Below, one piece after another: positions 1-13,900 of a stretch of 64,000 nt of DNA (position 1 is its first letter; the number at the start of each line of letters is the position of its first letter). The stretch comes from Nipponacmea schrenckii. Lineage: Eukaryota; Mollusca; Gastropoda; Lottiidae. A program made the translations under genes and the position numbers. Location: contig JAUJPP010000005.1 in NCBI GenBank assembly GCA_030562195.1, forward strand, positions 28,321,106 to 28,385,105, written 5' to 3'. Under the pieces are notes generated by a model. The model did not search any database, was not told the origin of the DNA, and was given only the letters and a program-made list of their open reading frames with translations.

Positions 1-1369
1 CTAATTCTGTGGAATAATAAAATTGCAAGTTTGTGCAAAAATTTTCTACATTTTTTGGTCATTTTCGGACGTTTCCGGCTAATTTCGGAAAATGTTTTAT
101 CGGAATCTTTAATGATAATTTTTTGTCTACTCATCTACCAATTTTTGTGAAAAAATAAGACGTAAATTTAAAAAAAAAACACGTGCTTTTTCATAAATCA
201 CACACAATTAATATAGAACTAAGAACAAAATTTTCAAATATTAAAAAGCGCAATTTTGATCAAAATATAAAGTGTTATACACCATTGGAAAGAATAAATT
301 ACGCGTAATAAGGACATAAAAGAAATTTTGACGTATGTAAATTAGGTCACGTGACAGAGCTCTTCGAAGTTAAAAAATGCAATTTTCAAATGGCTGTAAA
401 ACCGGAAGTTGACATTGCACAACACAAATGAAGACATCAATGGATAGATCTCGACAAGGGCAACAACTTTTGTGCAGGTCACATGGTCACCAAATGTCAA
501 GGTCACGATATATGAACGTTGGAAAATTAGGTACTGAGTGAAAAAAAAGAACCGGAAATGAAAGGTAAGCTAAATCGAAATTCAAAATTCGGCTGCCTAA
601 GAATTGTTAGCAATCGATTAAAGATTACATAGACATCAAAATTACAATTGTCCGATTAACCCCTAAGGCCCAATTTTTCACTTTACAAAAGTAAGTGGTT
701 TAATGATGGCGACTGATCTGTTACTTCCGGTTCAATTTTTGTTAATTATAAAATCATTATGGGTTAATAGTAACTAATTGCAAAAAAAAAAAATTCAAAT
801 ATCTTTAGAATTCCGGAAGTGAAAATTCGAAGTTTAGCGAAGTATGACGCCGAAACCGGAAGTGATGTCGACATTTTGAAAACAGATTTTTTTTGACAAG
901 AAAAATGTTTATCTAACTGCAAATTTTGATTTCGATCTAATCAAAATTGCAGAAGTTAGAAAAAGTGTTAAATTTTAAAATTCAAAAGTCTGCAACAAAA
1001 GTAAAATTTTCAAAATTTTTAAACTGCTATTCTGTAAATCTAAGTTATAAGGAGTAAATAAAAAAAGTCTGAACCAGATTGGATAAAAAAAAGAGCCGTG
1101 AGTTAGTAAACAAAAATAAAATTTGTGACGTTCTACGTCATTCCGGTAGAACAAAAATGCGTCATTTTACATTTAAACAACAACGAGCACTAGATTACGT
1201 TACAATATCGCGCCAGATTGTGTAAGACATTTGCAGTTATGGCTGGGGAGCGTGACCAGAAAGAGACAAAAAAAAAAATAGTCATTTCGAAAACAAAGCA
1301 GTGCGTTCTTGAACGCACTGCAAAAATAGCACAAGTTTAGCACCACACACGTCAACACGAGTTTAAAAA
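1..1369. other. NCAPD2 intron or downstream sequence with dispersed CCGGAAGTGA-rich repeats
   Basis: No exon was found left of 1,930 on the minus strand. The stretch has several CCGGAAGT / ACTTCCGG motifs and poly(A) runs, like the dispersed repeat family at 30,000-30,600, 35,400-35,900 and 57,860-58,690. No protein similarity was recognised. It should be intronic if NCAPD2 continues to the left. Confidence 0.4.
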
Positions 1370-1372
1370 GTT

Positions 1373-1676
1373 CAATACTCAATATCATTACTGATCGTCT
1401 TACCAATAGCAATTACGGAATTTAATAAACCTGCCTTTCCCCATCCATTCAGTATGATTTCCTTGTTATGTTTTATATTATTAAATGCACTTAGAATCCA
1501 TTTGCAGAGTAATGGTTCATAACTGAAAGTTTCATGTTAACATATTCATCAGGTTTTCTCGCTATTTCATTTGCGTACCATGACATGAATTCATTCTTCA
1601 ATGCTAATTTAAAGTCATAGTTGAATGACAAGTCCATCAGTTGTAATGATAGGTATAAATAAAACCAAAGTATCAA
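1373..1676 (-). pseudogene. C-terminal fragment of a Tigger/pogo-type DDE transposase
   Basis: The minus frame 1,676-1,491 contains FMSWYANEIARKPDEY and MKLSVMNHYSAN. This resembles the WYA(N/D)..I..QL...V.V.LRLSV.KPLHA block near the C-terminus of animal Tigger-like DDE transposases, as remembered. A +1 shift at about 1,495 continues with WILSAFNNIKHNKEIILNGW and GKAG, the usual end of that family (..I.NGF.KAG). So it is a frameshifted, 5'-truncated relic inside NCAPD2 territory. No TIR was seen. Confidence 0.5.
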
Positions 1677-1929
1677 TGATTAGACTTCACATGAATAATA
1701 CTAATCCGATGTTAAACATGCCGACTGGAAGCCAAAGGCTTGTATTGTGATTCACAAGCAGACAACCAGAAGTAACTCAAATGACGCCATTTTGTTTTTA
1801 ACAAGGCTTGCTCGCATTAATTTCTTTACGCAATATTAAAATTAAGTGAAATTCGCAATAATAAGTTGAAGCAAAAATTTCATAATTTACAGTAATGAGA
1901 GTTAAATTAGTCATAGAATATGTTGATAC

Positions 1930-4900
1930 CTTAGGTTTAGGTGTGGTCACACTAGATATTCTTGTAGATTTTTTATTAGCTTGTTCTTTTTCTTTATGTT
2001 CTTCTTGTATAACTCTTCGTCTCTTCATTTCACCAAATACATTACTATCTAGATGTACCAAGTGACGTAAAGCAACATGGCCACTCACTGACAATAAGCG
2101 AGTTAATACTATTGTTGCAACTGTCGAGGATTTTGCTTCTGTCTCTTTTATGAAAAAAATAATTCCCCAAGTGAAAATGAACTATATGCCTGGATAAATG
2201 ACTAAATGAACATACTTATTTATTTGATGTGATTATACAACCCAATGCATAAATATATAAAGGTAAACTATGAGGGTAGAATAAATTATGCTTAAAGAAA
2301 CCTACCATCAGATTGAGAAGATGTACAAGGTTGATCATTATCAATTGATTGATATGATTTAAACACCTCATTAGCAATATTCTTAATAATTTCACCAGCT
2401 ATTATATCAGGCTTTTCACTAAGTTTATATATTACATTAATAGCTTGTTCAGCAAATGGTACCCAGACCTTTGTTTCTGTATTGCTTACAGCTGTAAATA
2501 TAGAAAAGAAAAACAAATAAGATAACTTTGGCTTTTTTGGCTTGGCTTTTTCATTATTGACCAGTTTAGTTTATAAGGAATTGCTACCTTGAAACCCCTC
2601 AAATATGGCACATGCATTTCTTTGCAGATAGCTGTTAATCTTATTAATTTTGCAGTTGAGCTCTATTAAAAAAAAAAGGAGAATTTCAGAAATAGAAATG
2701 GCTTGCCAGGCAGGATAATATATGCCCACTGGCACCATCAAGTTTTAACAAAACCATGACAATACAGTAACAATCACCAGAATAAAAAATATTCAACCCT
2801 CAATCATATACTTATTTTCTGGGTGATAAATATACAATATTACTAAGTTTAGTAAAAAAATTTCAAGAATTGTTCCTTTCAACAATGTAATAACTCATTA
2901 AATATTATTGGGTACTTTTGATTTTTAACAGGCTTGGGTGATAATAAACAATTTCAGCAAGTTTTGTCAAAATCAGTAAAGAATTGTGCCTTGTGGACTG
3001 TTTACAAGCCAAAAATCAAAAGGGCAATAACTGATAGTGAATATATTTTGATTTTTCAGAAATTCAATAGGGTTCATCCTTGGGTGATAACAAATACTCA
3101 TGCCAAGTTTCATCAAAATCCATCAAGAATTGTGCTTTCTAGGAGTTTATGATCTAAAATAAGCAATAACTCACACGAAATATTTTTTGATTCCGCTGAT
3201 TTTCATTAGGGTTCATCCTTGGATGATTACTAACACTAACACAGAATTATGTTAAAATCCGTAAAGAATTGTGTCTTCTAGAGTGTTTACAGGCAATTGT
3301 GGACGGACAAACAAGGGTGACGACAATATATGCTCCACATTCCATGTGGACTTATGAAAAACATTACTAAACTTAGAACTTACAATGAACCAATAAAAAT
3401 GAAAGTCTTTGGAACATTTCATGACCTTCTGAAAATCTGAATGGTTCTGCTGCAACCTCCCCTTTAGTCTGAAGGTAGAATTAAGAATAGAAATACATGT
3501 ATTTTGTCAATTATATTTATGAAATCTTGTTCACACACCACTTTTTATTCATGTGGATCCTGTTAAATCATCTTCCTCAAGAGGTTATATGGATCAAAGT
3601 TAATGATATGTTACTTCTTAATATCACAGTAATCACATGTACAGTAGTACATTCATAAGTAAATGTTTGGACTTTCATTAGCAGTAACTATATAAAATAG
3701 AAATGTTCTGAAATAAAGCAATTTTACCTTTTTACCAGCAGCTAGTTTGAGTAAAGTTCTACAAGTAATTTGGGCTAATAACATATCAGTCTCAGATCTA
3801 ACACCCAATCCTTCATTTACTAATACATCTATATTACTCTTAACTATCTCAGGTTTAGCTCTGAAAGTCACATATTTATACATAGAATAAGGCACAACGT
3901 ATTCATTGTTTATTTCCCAAAACATCTTTCAACCAAGTACTAAATTTGCAAGAAAGTTTTATAATCTCTATAAATAAATATCAAACCAGAAATCTTCAGA
4001 AAAAGCGGGATTTGATGGATCAAATTTCTACAGTGAGTGGTGAATATCATCAGATTAGCATAGCCAGATTTAAGATTAAGGTACAAATGGTCAAAGAGAT
4101 GGCAAACCTCTCTCCTTTATCAAGTCTAAGATATAAAATACAAACCCCGCTATCATAGACAGTAATAATAAAGCTGCTCGACTCTCCTCTATAGTAGTAT
4201 TAGGTATTTTAGGTATAAATTTCTCCCACAAAACCTGTATAACAGTCTGTCCTATATCTTCACTCTTTACAAACTGTTGTATCTATCATAATAACAATAA
4301 AATTGCCAACATTTAGGTCACAGGGTTTTTTTGCCTTTAATTTCATGTAGCTTTTAAGTTTTGGCATATGCCAAAATAAAAGACAGCTCTACAAAAATTT
4401 TAATAACATCCCCATGATTGTATTGTATATTTATTTTGTGGTCATGTGCTTGATCACTGGAACATAGATCTGTCCATCTGATACACATGTGCTTGTGTAT
4501 TTTTAGTATTTTAGACGAATTGTATATTGAGATATTATGTATTTTCAATTTTTTTCTTTTTGTCTTTTTTCTTTTTTTCCAATGTATTGCCCCATGGGCT
4601 GAATGTGAGACAGGACCATGTCCTTGTGTATTGGGCCTAATTCTGACCCATGTAAAATATGGAGTTTATTATTATTATGATAAAAATGAAGCAATTTTAA
4701 AAAAAAAGTATACTAGAACAAGATTACCTCATAGCTTATAGTCAGAATCCAATATAAGATAGCTTGCCAGGCAAGGTAATATACGCCCACTGGCAGCATT
4801 TATTTCAAATAAAAACTTTTCAGTAAGGTTACAATAAGTGGAATGAATTATTCAACCTACCAACCTATTTTTTTCTAGGGTCTCTAGTTTCATTAAAAAC

Positions 4901-7900
4901 TGTCAAGAATTGTACCTAATAACAACTCATTAAATATTTTTCGGTATTTTTATGATTTGCAATAGGGTTCACCCTTAATAATATTTTGATATTTTTAATT
5001 CTTAATAAGGCTCATCCTTGGTTGATATTAAACAATTTCAGCGAGTTTTGTCAAAAAGGAATGTTTAGAGTGTTCACAAGCCAAAAGTTGAAAGCGTTTT
5101 TGAAAACAGGCGCAATAACTGACACTAAATATTTTTCAATTTATCTGATTTTCAATAGGGTTTATCCTTGTGAGAAAACAAATACTAAAGCCAAGTTTCA
5201 TCAAAATCCATTCAAAATTGTTCTTTCTAGAGTGTTTACGAGTTAAATTGAACGCGTTTTCAAAAACAAGGTCAATAACTTGTACTAAATATTTTTCGAT
5301 TTTCAATAGGGTTCATCCTTGGGAGACAACAAATACTCCAGCCAAGTTACATCAAAATCCATTAAAAATTGTTCTTTCTAGAGTGTTTACAAGCTAAAAT
5401 TGAACGCGTTTTCAAGAACAAGGGCTATAACTGACACTAAATATATTTCTATTTATTTGATTTATAATAGGGTTCATCCTTGGGTAAAAACAAATACTCA
5501 AGCCAAAGTTAATCAAAATCCATTAAGAATAGTTCTTTCTAGAGTGTTTACAAGCTAAAATTGAATGCGTTTTGAAGAACAAGTGCAGTAACTCATACTA
5601 AAATTTTTTTCGATTTTGCTGATATTCAATAGGGTTCATCCTTGATTTATAACACACTCTCACACCAAGTTTCATCGAAATCCATCAAGAATTGTGCCAT
5701 GTAGAGTTTACGAGACAAAGATCGAACGCGTTTAAAAGAACAAGGGCAATAATTCATATTAGATATATTTTGATATTTTTAATTTTCAATTAGGCTCATC
5801 CCTTGCGATATCCAACAATTTCAGTGAGTTTTGTCAACATTGGTCATGAATTGTACCTTCTAGAGTGTTTATTAGCCAAAAAGTTAAACCCGTTTTCAAA
5901 CACAAGGGCAATAACTGACTCTAAGTATATTTCGATTTATTTGATTTTCAATAAGGTTCATCCTTGGGTAAAAACAAATACTCAAGCCAAGTTTTATCAA
6001 AATCCATTAAGAATTGTTCTTTCTAGAGTGCTTAAAAGCTAAAATTGAACGTGTTTTCAAACACAAGGGCAATACCTGATACTAAATATTTTTCGATTTA
6101 ACTGAATTTCAATAGGGTTCATCCTTAAATGATTAGAAATACTCATGCCAAGTTATGTCAAAATCGCTCAAGAATTGTGACTTGTAGAGTGTTTACAAGG
6201 CAAAAATCCAACACATTTTATAGAACAAGGGCAATAATTCCTATTAAATATATTTCGATATGTGCTATTTTCAAAAGGGTTCATCCTTGGGTGATATTAA
6301 CCCTTTCCATGTGTAATATTACAACGTGACGTCAACGTTCTGTGCGGAATTAATAATCACTATTTCTAAAACATGACGTTAAATCAATATTACTTTGCTT
6401 ATAAAGGTCCCAGGTGTATAGTTGGTATAAAAATAAAGATAAATGGATGGGGAACACTTGAGTGATAATTTTATCAATGGCAAACAATTTTTACTATACA
6501 TACTGCGACGTCAACTTAAAAATAACGTTCAAATCACACCAAATTCCATCACGTCATTTAGCTATTACTCTCTTTGTATAGCTTCAATGGGTTTGAATTT
6601 GGTATCAAATTAAAAATAAATTTATAAAGAATCCATTGACATCCAGATATGGGGCATTTATTCGAAATGGGTGCACATAGATTGTGGTAAAGTGACCATA
6701 ACGTCACATGATAGATTTCCCATTTATGACGTCAAGTCAATTTATTTTGCGTCTTCTATACCATAATGTCTAGCGATTCAACTGGCGGCCTATTTTCCTC
6801 ATCGGATTCGTCATCGGAAGAACTTGAATTAGTTACATCATCCAATTTTTAATCAGGACACTTGCCTGCTCAGCAGAGTAGGTTAAACGTTTCCAATGGC
6901 TATCGCCCGACATGGGCACAGCCATTGTTGTTTTGACAGAAACACAACAAGCAGACGACCGTCCTTCAACTTTGCATTAATTATTAAATAATGTGTCAAA
7001 GGTCAAGCAATCAGTAGCTTAGAATAGGGAAACTCCTCTGATGTCATTAAACAATGTTCTATATTAAGCAACTTGTGCATCCCTAACAGTTAATAAGCGG
7101 TGAAAGTGAAAGACGCATTAACGCGTTTTCCAAAAGTTATAACGTTATTTGTTTGAAGCGTTAACGCGTTTTACGCATGGAAAGGGTTAAACAATTTCAG
7201 CAAGTTTCATCAAAATCGGTCAATAACTGTGCTTTGTAGAGTGTTTACAAGCTAAAAATTGAACGCGTTTTCAAAAACAAGGGCAATAACTGATATTAAT
7301 TTTTTTTCGATTTGACTGGTTTTCAATAGGCTTCATCCTTGGGTGATAACAAATACTCAGGCCAAGTTTCATTAAAATCCATTAAAAATTGTTCTCTCAA
7401 GAGTGTTTACAAGCTAAAATTGAACGCGTTTTCAAGAACAAGGGCAATAACTCATACTAAATGTTTTTCGATTTCGCTGATTTTCGATAGGGTTTATCCT
7501 TGAGTTATAAACATACTCTCACACCAAGTTTCATCAAAATCGGTCAATAACTGTGCTTTGTAGAGTGTTTACAAGCTAAAAATTGAACGCGTTTTCAAAA
7601 ACAAGGGCAATAACTGATATTAATTTTTTTTCGATTTGACTGGTTTTCAACAGGCTTCATCCTTGGGTGATAACAAATACTCAGGCCAAGTTTCATTAAA
7701 ATCCATTAAAAATTGTTCTCTCAAGAGTGTTTACAAGCTAAAATTAAACGCGTTTTCAAGAACAAGGGCAATAACTCATACTAAATGTTTTTCGATTTCG
7801 CTGATTTTCGATAGGGTTTATCCTTGAGTTATAACATACTCTCACATTAAGTTTCATCAAAATCGGTCAAGAATTGCACTTTGTAGAGTGTTTACGAGCC

Positions 7901-10900
7901 ATTCAAGAACAAGGGCACAAACTCATAGTAATTTTTTTCCGATTTTGCTGATTTTCAATAGGGTTCATCCTTGGGTGATCATAAACACTCATTAAGTTTC
8001 ATCTAAATCCGTCAAGAATTACACCGTGTAGAGTGTTTACGAGCAATTGTGGACGGACGGACGGACGGACGGATGTGGGTGACGACAATATACGCCCCCC
8101 ATTTCATGTGGGCGTATAAAAAGTAAATCTGTATTGACAAAGTAGCAAAAGTGATGTTCAAACAGTTAAGAACTGTCAGAAATCAAAAAACACTAAATCT
8201 ACTTACCAAGGCATCAAAAGATGTGATATCACCTAAACTAGCACCTTGTAATAAAGCTGATAAATTTTTCACTATAGCCAGGGCTACTGTTCTAAAAACC
8301 AATATGAACATAGATGAAAATAAAATTGGCACTGCTAGCCATCTCATGATTAGAAGACCGGCTACCGGTATTTGTTGCCCAAGACATTTGCATATTACTT
8401 TAATGTAGTATTTAGGAATATTCATAACCTCACATATAAGCCTAAAATTTGTCAACATATGTTAACATTAAAACATTATCATTTCTTTAAAGGGACCCAG
8501 GCCTTATTTGTTTCGGACAATCATCCGACATCCTCAAACACATGAAATCTTTTGGTTAGCTAATCAGAAATAGTCTACAGAGCTTACCTTTGAAATTTGA
8601 GCCTTCAAATCCATGTGTATCCATAATTATCCGTGTTTGAAAAATCATAATGACTTAAGAAATTACGAAGTTCCGCCATATTGGAAAACGGTTCGTCTTG
8701 ATAATCAAAGAGTTATCCTTCCCGTCGTGCAATAGCGGTCATCTATATAAAAAGACTACAACGCATTTTTCAATTGTAGACTTTGTCAACAGGACACAAT
8801 TTTCAGACTGACTGGAGACCAGCCGTGTACAGCACGAAAAAAAAATGAAAAGTGAAATTTTTAGTCTGAGGCATATTTCAAGGTATTTTGCGATTTTCTC
8901 AGAGCTTGAATATTTCTGAGGACTGTTTAAATGTAACAAAGGCCCAAAACGACCCCTAAAAATCAAGCCTGGACCCCTTTAATAAGGCTATTTCTTTGAT
9001 GAAGATTTAAACACAATCATAAATAAATCCAATTTTCATCAAAAATCTAACAAACCGTTGATTTCCACCAGCATTTGGAGTTAAATATAATCTTTTATAG
9101 GCATTTACTACTGATTCCTTGATTGTTTCTTCACTAGACCATATTAATACCAACATTCTTCTAATCCCTAGCATTGTAGCAGTTACACCAAACTCAAATC
9201 CTGTGACAAAAAACTCTATAGCTTCAAATACATCACTGATAGTTTTAGATCCCAGTAATTGGCAAATGATAGGGACAGCTTTTTGTATATGATCAGCAAA
9301 TGTGGTGGAGTCCTATAATGAAAGGAACAAATGTATTGTGAAAAGTCAAAACCTTAGTATATCTTTTGAATAAATAGAAACCCTATAACACTTTAAAACA
9401 GTATGGTTAATCCTCACTCTTGTTATTTATTTACAATATATAAATTATTAGTCTTGTTATATTGTCATTTCTCTTGATAATGCTGCTAGAATTGTTTATC
9501 CTATAATGCCTTGTAATCAAAAATACAATGCAAAATCATTTCAACAAGTAATTTCATAAAATTTTGCACTTATAAAAAGTTGTATACCTAGATTTCCTTT
9601 TAATACAAATTTGAGAACAATATATGAATAAAGGGATATTTACCTTTAAATATTGAACTAGTACTTGCTGTTTAGTGATATCATTTAGAAGTGAAGTATC
9701 TGGTTGACTGGCAGGATCAGAGGATAAAAGTTGTGATTTCTTCTGTACAAAATATATATCTTTTAAACAACTTATCAATCCTTCAACCTTTTCTCTTTCA
9801 CTCTCTTCTTCGGTCTCATCTTCACTATCTTCTTCTCTGAGAACGTCCAATGAAAAATGTTATATACAATTAGAATCTGGTGTCAACAAGCATGGAAATA
9901 GATTCTAAGAACAACTATAAAGTCAATATCTCTCTTACCTGTCTGGAATATGCTGTTTAAACTGAAACACCAATTTATCTGGCCATAGTGTATGAGCTGT
10001 TTTTAATGTTTGTATACAAGTAGAATATTTCTCATCTGTTAAATCTTTATAAATCTTTTCTAACATCCTGCAATCAATAGACAAAATATATGAACAAGTG
10101 GTTGCCTAGCAAGATAAGCCCACTTTAGATTATATTTTCTGTTTTAACACAGGCAAAAACTCTAAGATTATTTAGGTCTAATCCAAGTTATCGTCAATAT
10201 AAATGTTCACACCAAATTTCATTAAAATCAGATGAAAACTGTATTGTCTATCGCAATCACAAGCCGCGTTTTGACTAAGTCAAGTGCAATAACTCAAAAA
10301 CAGTATATCGAAATGTCAATTTCGAACTTGACCAAGGTGACATCAACTTCAATGATCACACCAAATTTCATTCCAATCAGATGAAAACTGTTGTCTCTAT
10401 TGTGTTCACAAGTCTATTTCGACGCAAATTGACTTAGTCAAGGCCAATAACTCAAAAGACGTTCATCCGAAAATCGTCATGATCAAACTTGTCCAAGATT
10501 TCATCAATATTAATGATAACACCAAATTTCATTCAAATCAAATGGAAATTGTGACCTCTATTGCGTTCACAAGCCAGTTTTAAGGCGTTCTGACTAAGTC
10601 AAGTGCAATAACTCAAAAACCATTCATCGAAAAATCACCAATTTCGAACTTGTCCGAGATCTCATCAAAATAAATGATCACAGCAAGTTTTATTCAAATC
10701 CGACAAAAACTGTAGCCTTTATTGCGTTCACAAGCAATTGTGGACGGACGGACAGGGGTGATGACCATATACGACAACATTATAATGTGGGCGTATAAAA
10801 AGCAGAGTTAACTTACTTTTTGCTGTGAATCAATTAGAAATTACTCAACAAAGCATGACAAATTGTTGTTGGTAGCTTCTGTTCATTTTATGATTAGAAG

Positions 10901-13900
10901 TAATAAACTACACTGCAAAACATCTATTTAGAATATGTCAGAAAACCAAAAGATAATGTCCATGTTATGCAGAATTAGTCTTATAAACAAAACTTTTCAC
11001 TTACTTCTCTGCATCATTTTCTGTTTTTTCAGAACTTGTAGATGGTTCTTCTTCTGCTGGCTCTGATTCATCTCCTTCACCAAGATTTAGAACATGTTCT
11101 CTTAATTTCCTTTCTACAGCCTTCCAACAATCTTCTAGACCTTTCATCACAGCTACAGAATAATAGGACAATAAAAATAACTTCTCAACTCTATTTGGAT
11201 AAACAAGTTGACTTCAATGATACTCATAGATCAACATAATAATGATTATAGTTTCTATCAGTATGTGTTATATCAGGAAGATTTATATGGATAGTAGACA
11301 TCTATTACAGCTGGATAGACTGGAATGAATGACTTTTTATTCAAGGCCTGTGTTCAAGTTACATGTCATTGACAATGTATTTAAGGGGGTTGACAACCTT
11401 ATCGTTCGAAGTGTATTTCAATCAAGAAACGTATTAAGTTTATATCCATTCTATTTGGCATTAAAAGAAACTCATCTAGTAAAAATTTTAGCTCAATCGC
11501 TTCAGTAGTTAGTCTGATATCCGTCCGTGAAGATAATCTATTTATAGAACAAACCGGGGTATTCCTCTATGTAGACGTACAAATTACGTTGTCAGTTGAC
11601 ATTTGTGATTACAACGTCATCGGCTAAATAAACATTCTCTACGTTTGCCGGTCAGTTATTGTTAATATCGGCACGCGAAGTAAGAGTTTGTGTATCGGGG
11701 GAATCCAGAAGTCACGTGATGTCCCATAAATCATTACGTCACATGTAAACAAAGAAAATTTTATGATTTGTGGGTAGGGGTGTTTTGACATGTGCTAATC
11801 CATTGTTTTAGCACTCCAATTGTGTGGATATCGGTGCATATCAATGCCTAAAAGGTGCTTAAAGATTTCTACAGCATGAAAGACAATCTTTTAACAACAT
11901 GATCGTTAATTACGTAAGGTTTACATGTGTTGAAAAAAAATGCCATTTTTCCAAAAGCATATCTCGCTTACAATTTATCCGATTTTTACAAACTTTGGCT
12001 TCAGCTAAAGCTTACGATGTCCTCTATAACTTTACGTTGGCTTTTTTTTATAAAATGAATAGTTTTTTAAAAATTCAATTTTTCGTAAATGCATTCGTAA
12101 AATTTTGATTTCTATCAATATCTTCAAAACAAAACAAAATTTCCCAAAAAGCCAACGTAATTTTGTAGAGATACATGTGGACTTGCGTTGTGCAAAATTT
12201 TAACCTTCTAAATTAAATAGCCTAGTAGATATGCTAATTTTAAGGGAATATTATTTTTGGATAGCTGAAAGTCCCTTCTTTCCATTGATATTTTAATATT
12301 TCAGATAGGTGGAAAAGAAGTGGTTAAAATCGTCTATTTTTTGTACATAGGTTTAGGGTTGTCAACCCCCTTAAGACAAATATTTACCACTAAGATCAGT
12401 TTCCTCTGGAGTCATTTCTTTAAGTTTTTCTTTTTCTTTCTCATAACTAGCTTGTAATTCCTCCACTGGCAACTAAATTAAGTAAACAAAATGATGAATT
12501 TGAAAGGTTTCTTTTATTGGATGTGTACCTCTTCTAGTAAAAACTGAAGCAAATAAAGATTCAGTTTGGTCAACTGTTCAAAAAAGAACTGACTTTTACA
12601 TGTTATAATCAATCAGAATGTAAGTCAGATTTTTAATGGCTAAAAATATCCAAATCACTGATACAGGTCCATGACATAAGTCTTTTTATATTACTTAATG
12701 AAACAATGCATGAATAATAATTATCGTGATTTATCATGCAAATATAGGCATAACATCACTGACCTTTGAAGCAAATGGATTATTTTTCATCAAAGCAATC
12801 ATCAACTGGATTGCATATTTTCTCACTTGTGATGATTTATCTTGTAATCTTCCCAATATTAGATTTACTAAATTTTCTTGTCTTGGGAGTGGTAAACACT
12901 GGAAAGAATACAATAACTGAATGAAACAAAGCAATTAGTTTATATTTGTACCTAACTACGACTTTACAGGATCTTTGACAGTCTGTAAAACTTGGGGTCT
13001 TCCTTAATGACCTTTATAAATTAACAAAGCAAAAATTCTGAGGATTCCAGAAAGTTTTTAAAAACTAGTTCAATGTATGTTATAAAGATAGCTTGCCAGG
13101 CAAGGTAATATACGCCCACTGGCAGCATTTATTTCAAATAAAAACTTTTCAGTAAGGTTACAATAAGTGGAATGAAATATTCAACCTTCCAACCTATTTT
13201 ATTCTAGGGTCTCTAGTTTCATTAAAAACTGTCAAGAATTGTACCTAATAACAACTCATTAAATATTTTTCGGTATTTTTATGATTTGCAATAGGGTTCA
13301 CCCTTAATAATATTTTGATATTTTCAATTCTTAATAAGGCTCATCCTTGGTTGATATTAAACAATTTCAGCGAGTTTTGTCAAAAAGGAATGTTTAGAGT
13401 GTTCACAAGCCAAAAGTTGAAAGCGTTTTTGAAAACAGGCGCAATAACTGACACTAAATATTTTTCGATTTATCTGATTTTCAATAGGGTTTATCCTTGT
13501 GAGAAAACAAATATTAAAGTCAAGTTTCATCAAAATCCATTCAAAATTGTTCTTTCTAGAGTGTTTACGAGTTAAATTGAATGCGTTTTCAAAAACAAGG
13601 TCAATAACTTGTACTAAATATATTTCGATTTTCAATAGGGTTTATCCTTGGGAGACAACAAATACTCCAGCAAAGTTACATCAAAATCCATTAAAAATTG
13701 TTCTTTCTAGAGTGTTTACAAGCTAAAATTGAACGCGTTTTCAAGAACAAGGGCTATAACTGACAATAAATAAATTTCGATTTATTTGATTTATAATAGG
13801 GTTCATCCTTGGGTAAAAACAAATACTCAAGCCAAGTTTCATCAACATCCATTAAAAACTGTTCTTTCTAGAGTGTTAACAAGCTAAAATTGAACGCGTT

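Larger units (their letters stand above)
4758..8122 (+). mobile_element. Pearl/HINE-like (non-autonomous Helentron type) element, long copy interrupted by a TTAA transposon
   Basis: Begins AAGATAGCTTGCCAGGCAAGG (self-complementary CTTGCCAGGCAAG) and TATACGCCCAC at 4,780. An array of core units follows with a mean period of about 161 bp; successive ..TTCATCCTTG.. positions are 5312, 5473, 5635, 5795, 5957 and 6118. Near the end is an (ACGG)n microsatellite at about 8,050-8,073, then TATACGCCC and GTGGGCGTATA, which form a 3' hairpin before AAAA. This layout matches the bivalve pearl elements, now regarded as Helentron-associated. A separate element (6,301-7,186) interrupts it. Many small ORFs fall in the array, but they only reflect the repeats. 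Confidence 0.85.

Noticed and set aside
4986..6329. Row of 60-90 codon ORFs in the pearl array, repeated almost unchanged at 13,315-13,726 and 17,750-19,131
   Set aside because: The peptides recur only because the DNA cores recur. Frames are short, shared stops follow the 161-bp period, and no domain is recognisable.
4758..8122. Regularly spaced repeats as a CRISPR-like array
   Set aside because: The units are directly adjacent, about 161 bp, with no unique spacers, in animal DNA; they match pearl/Helentron cores.
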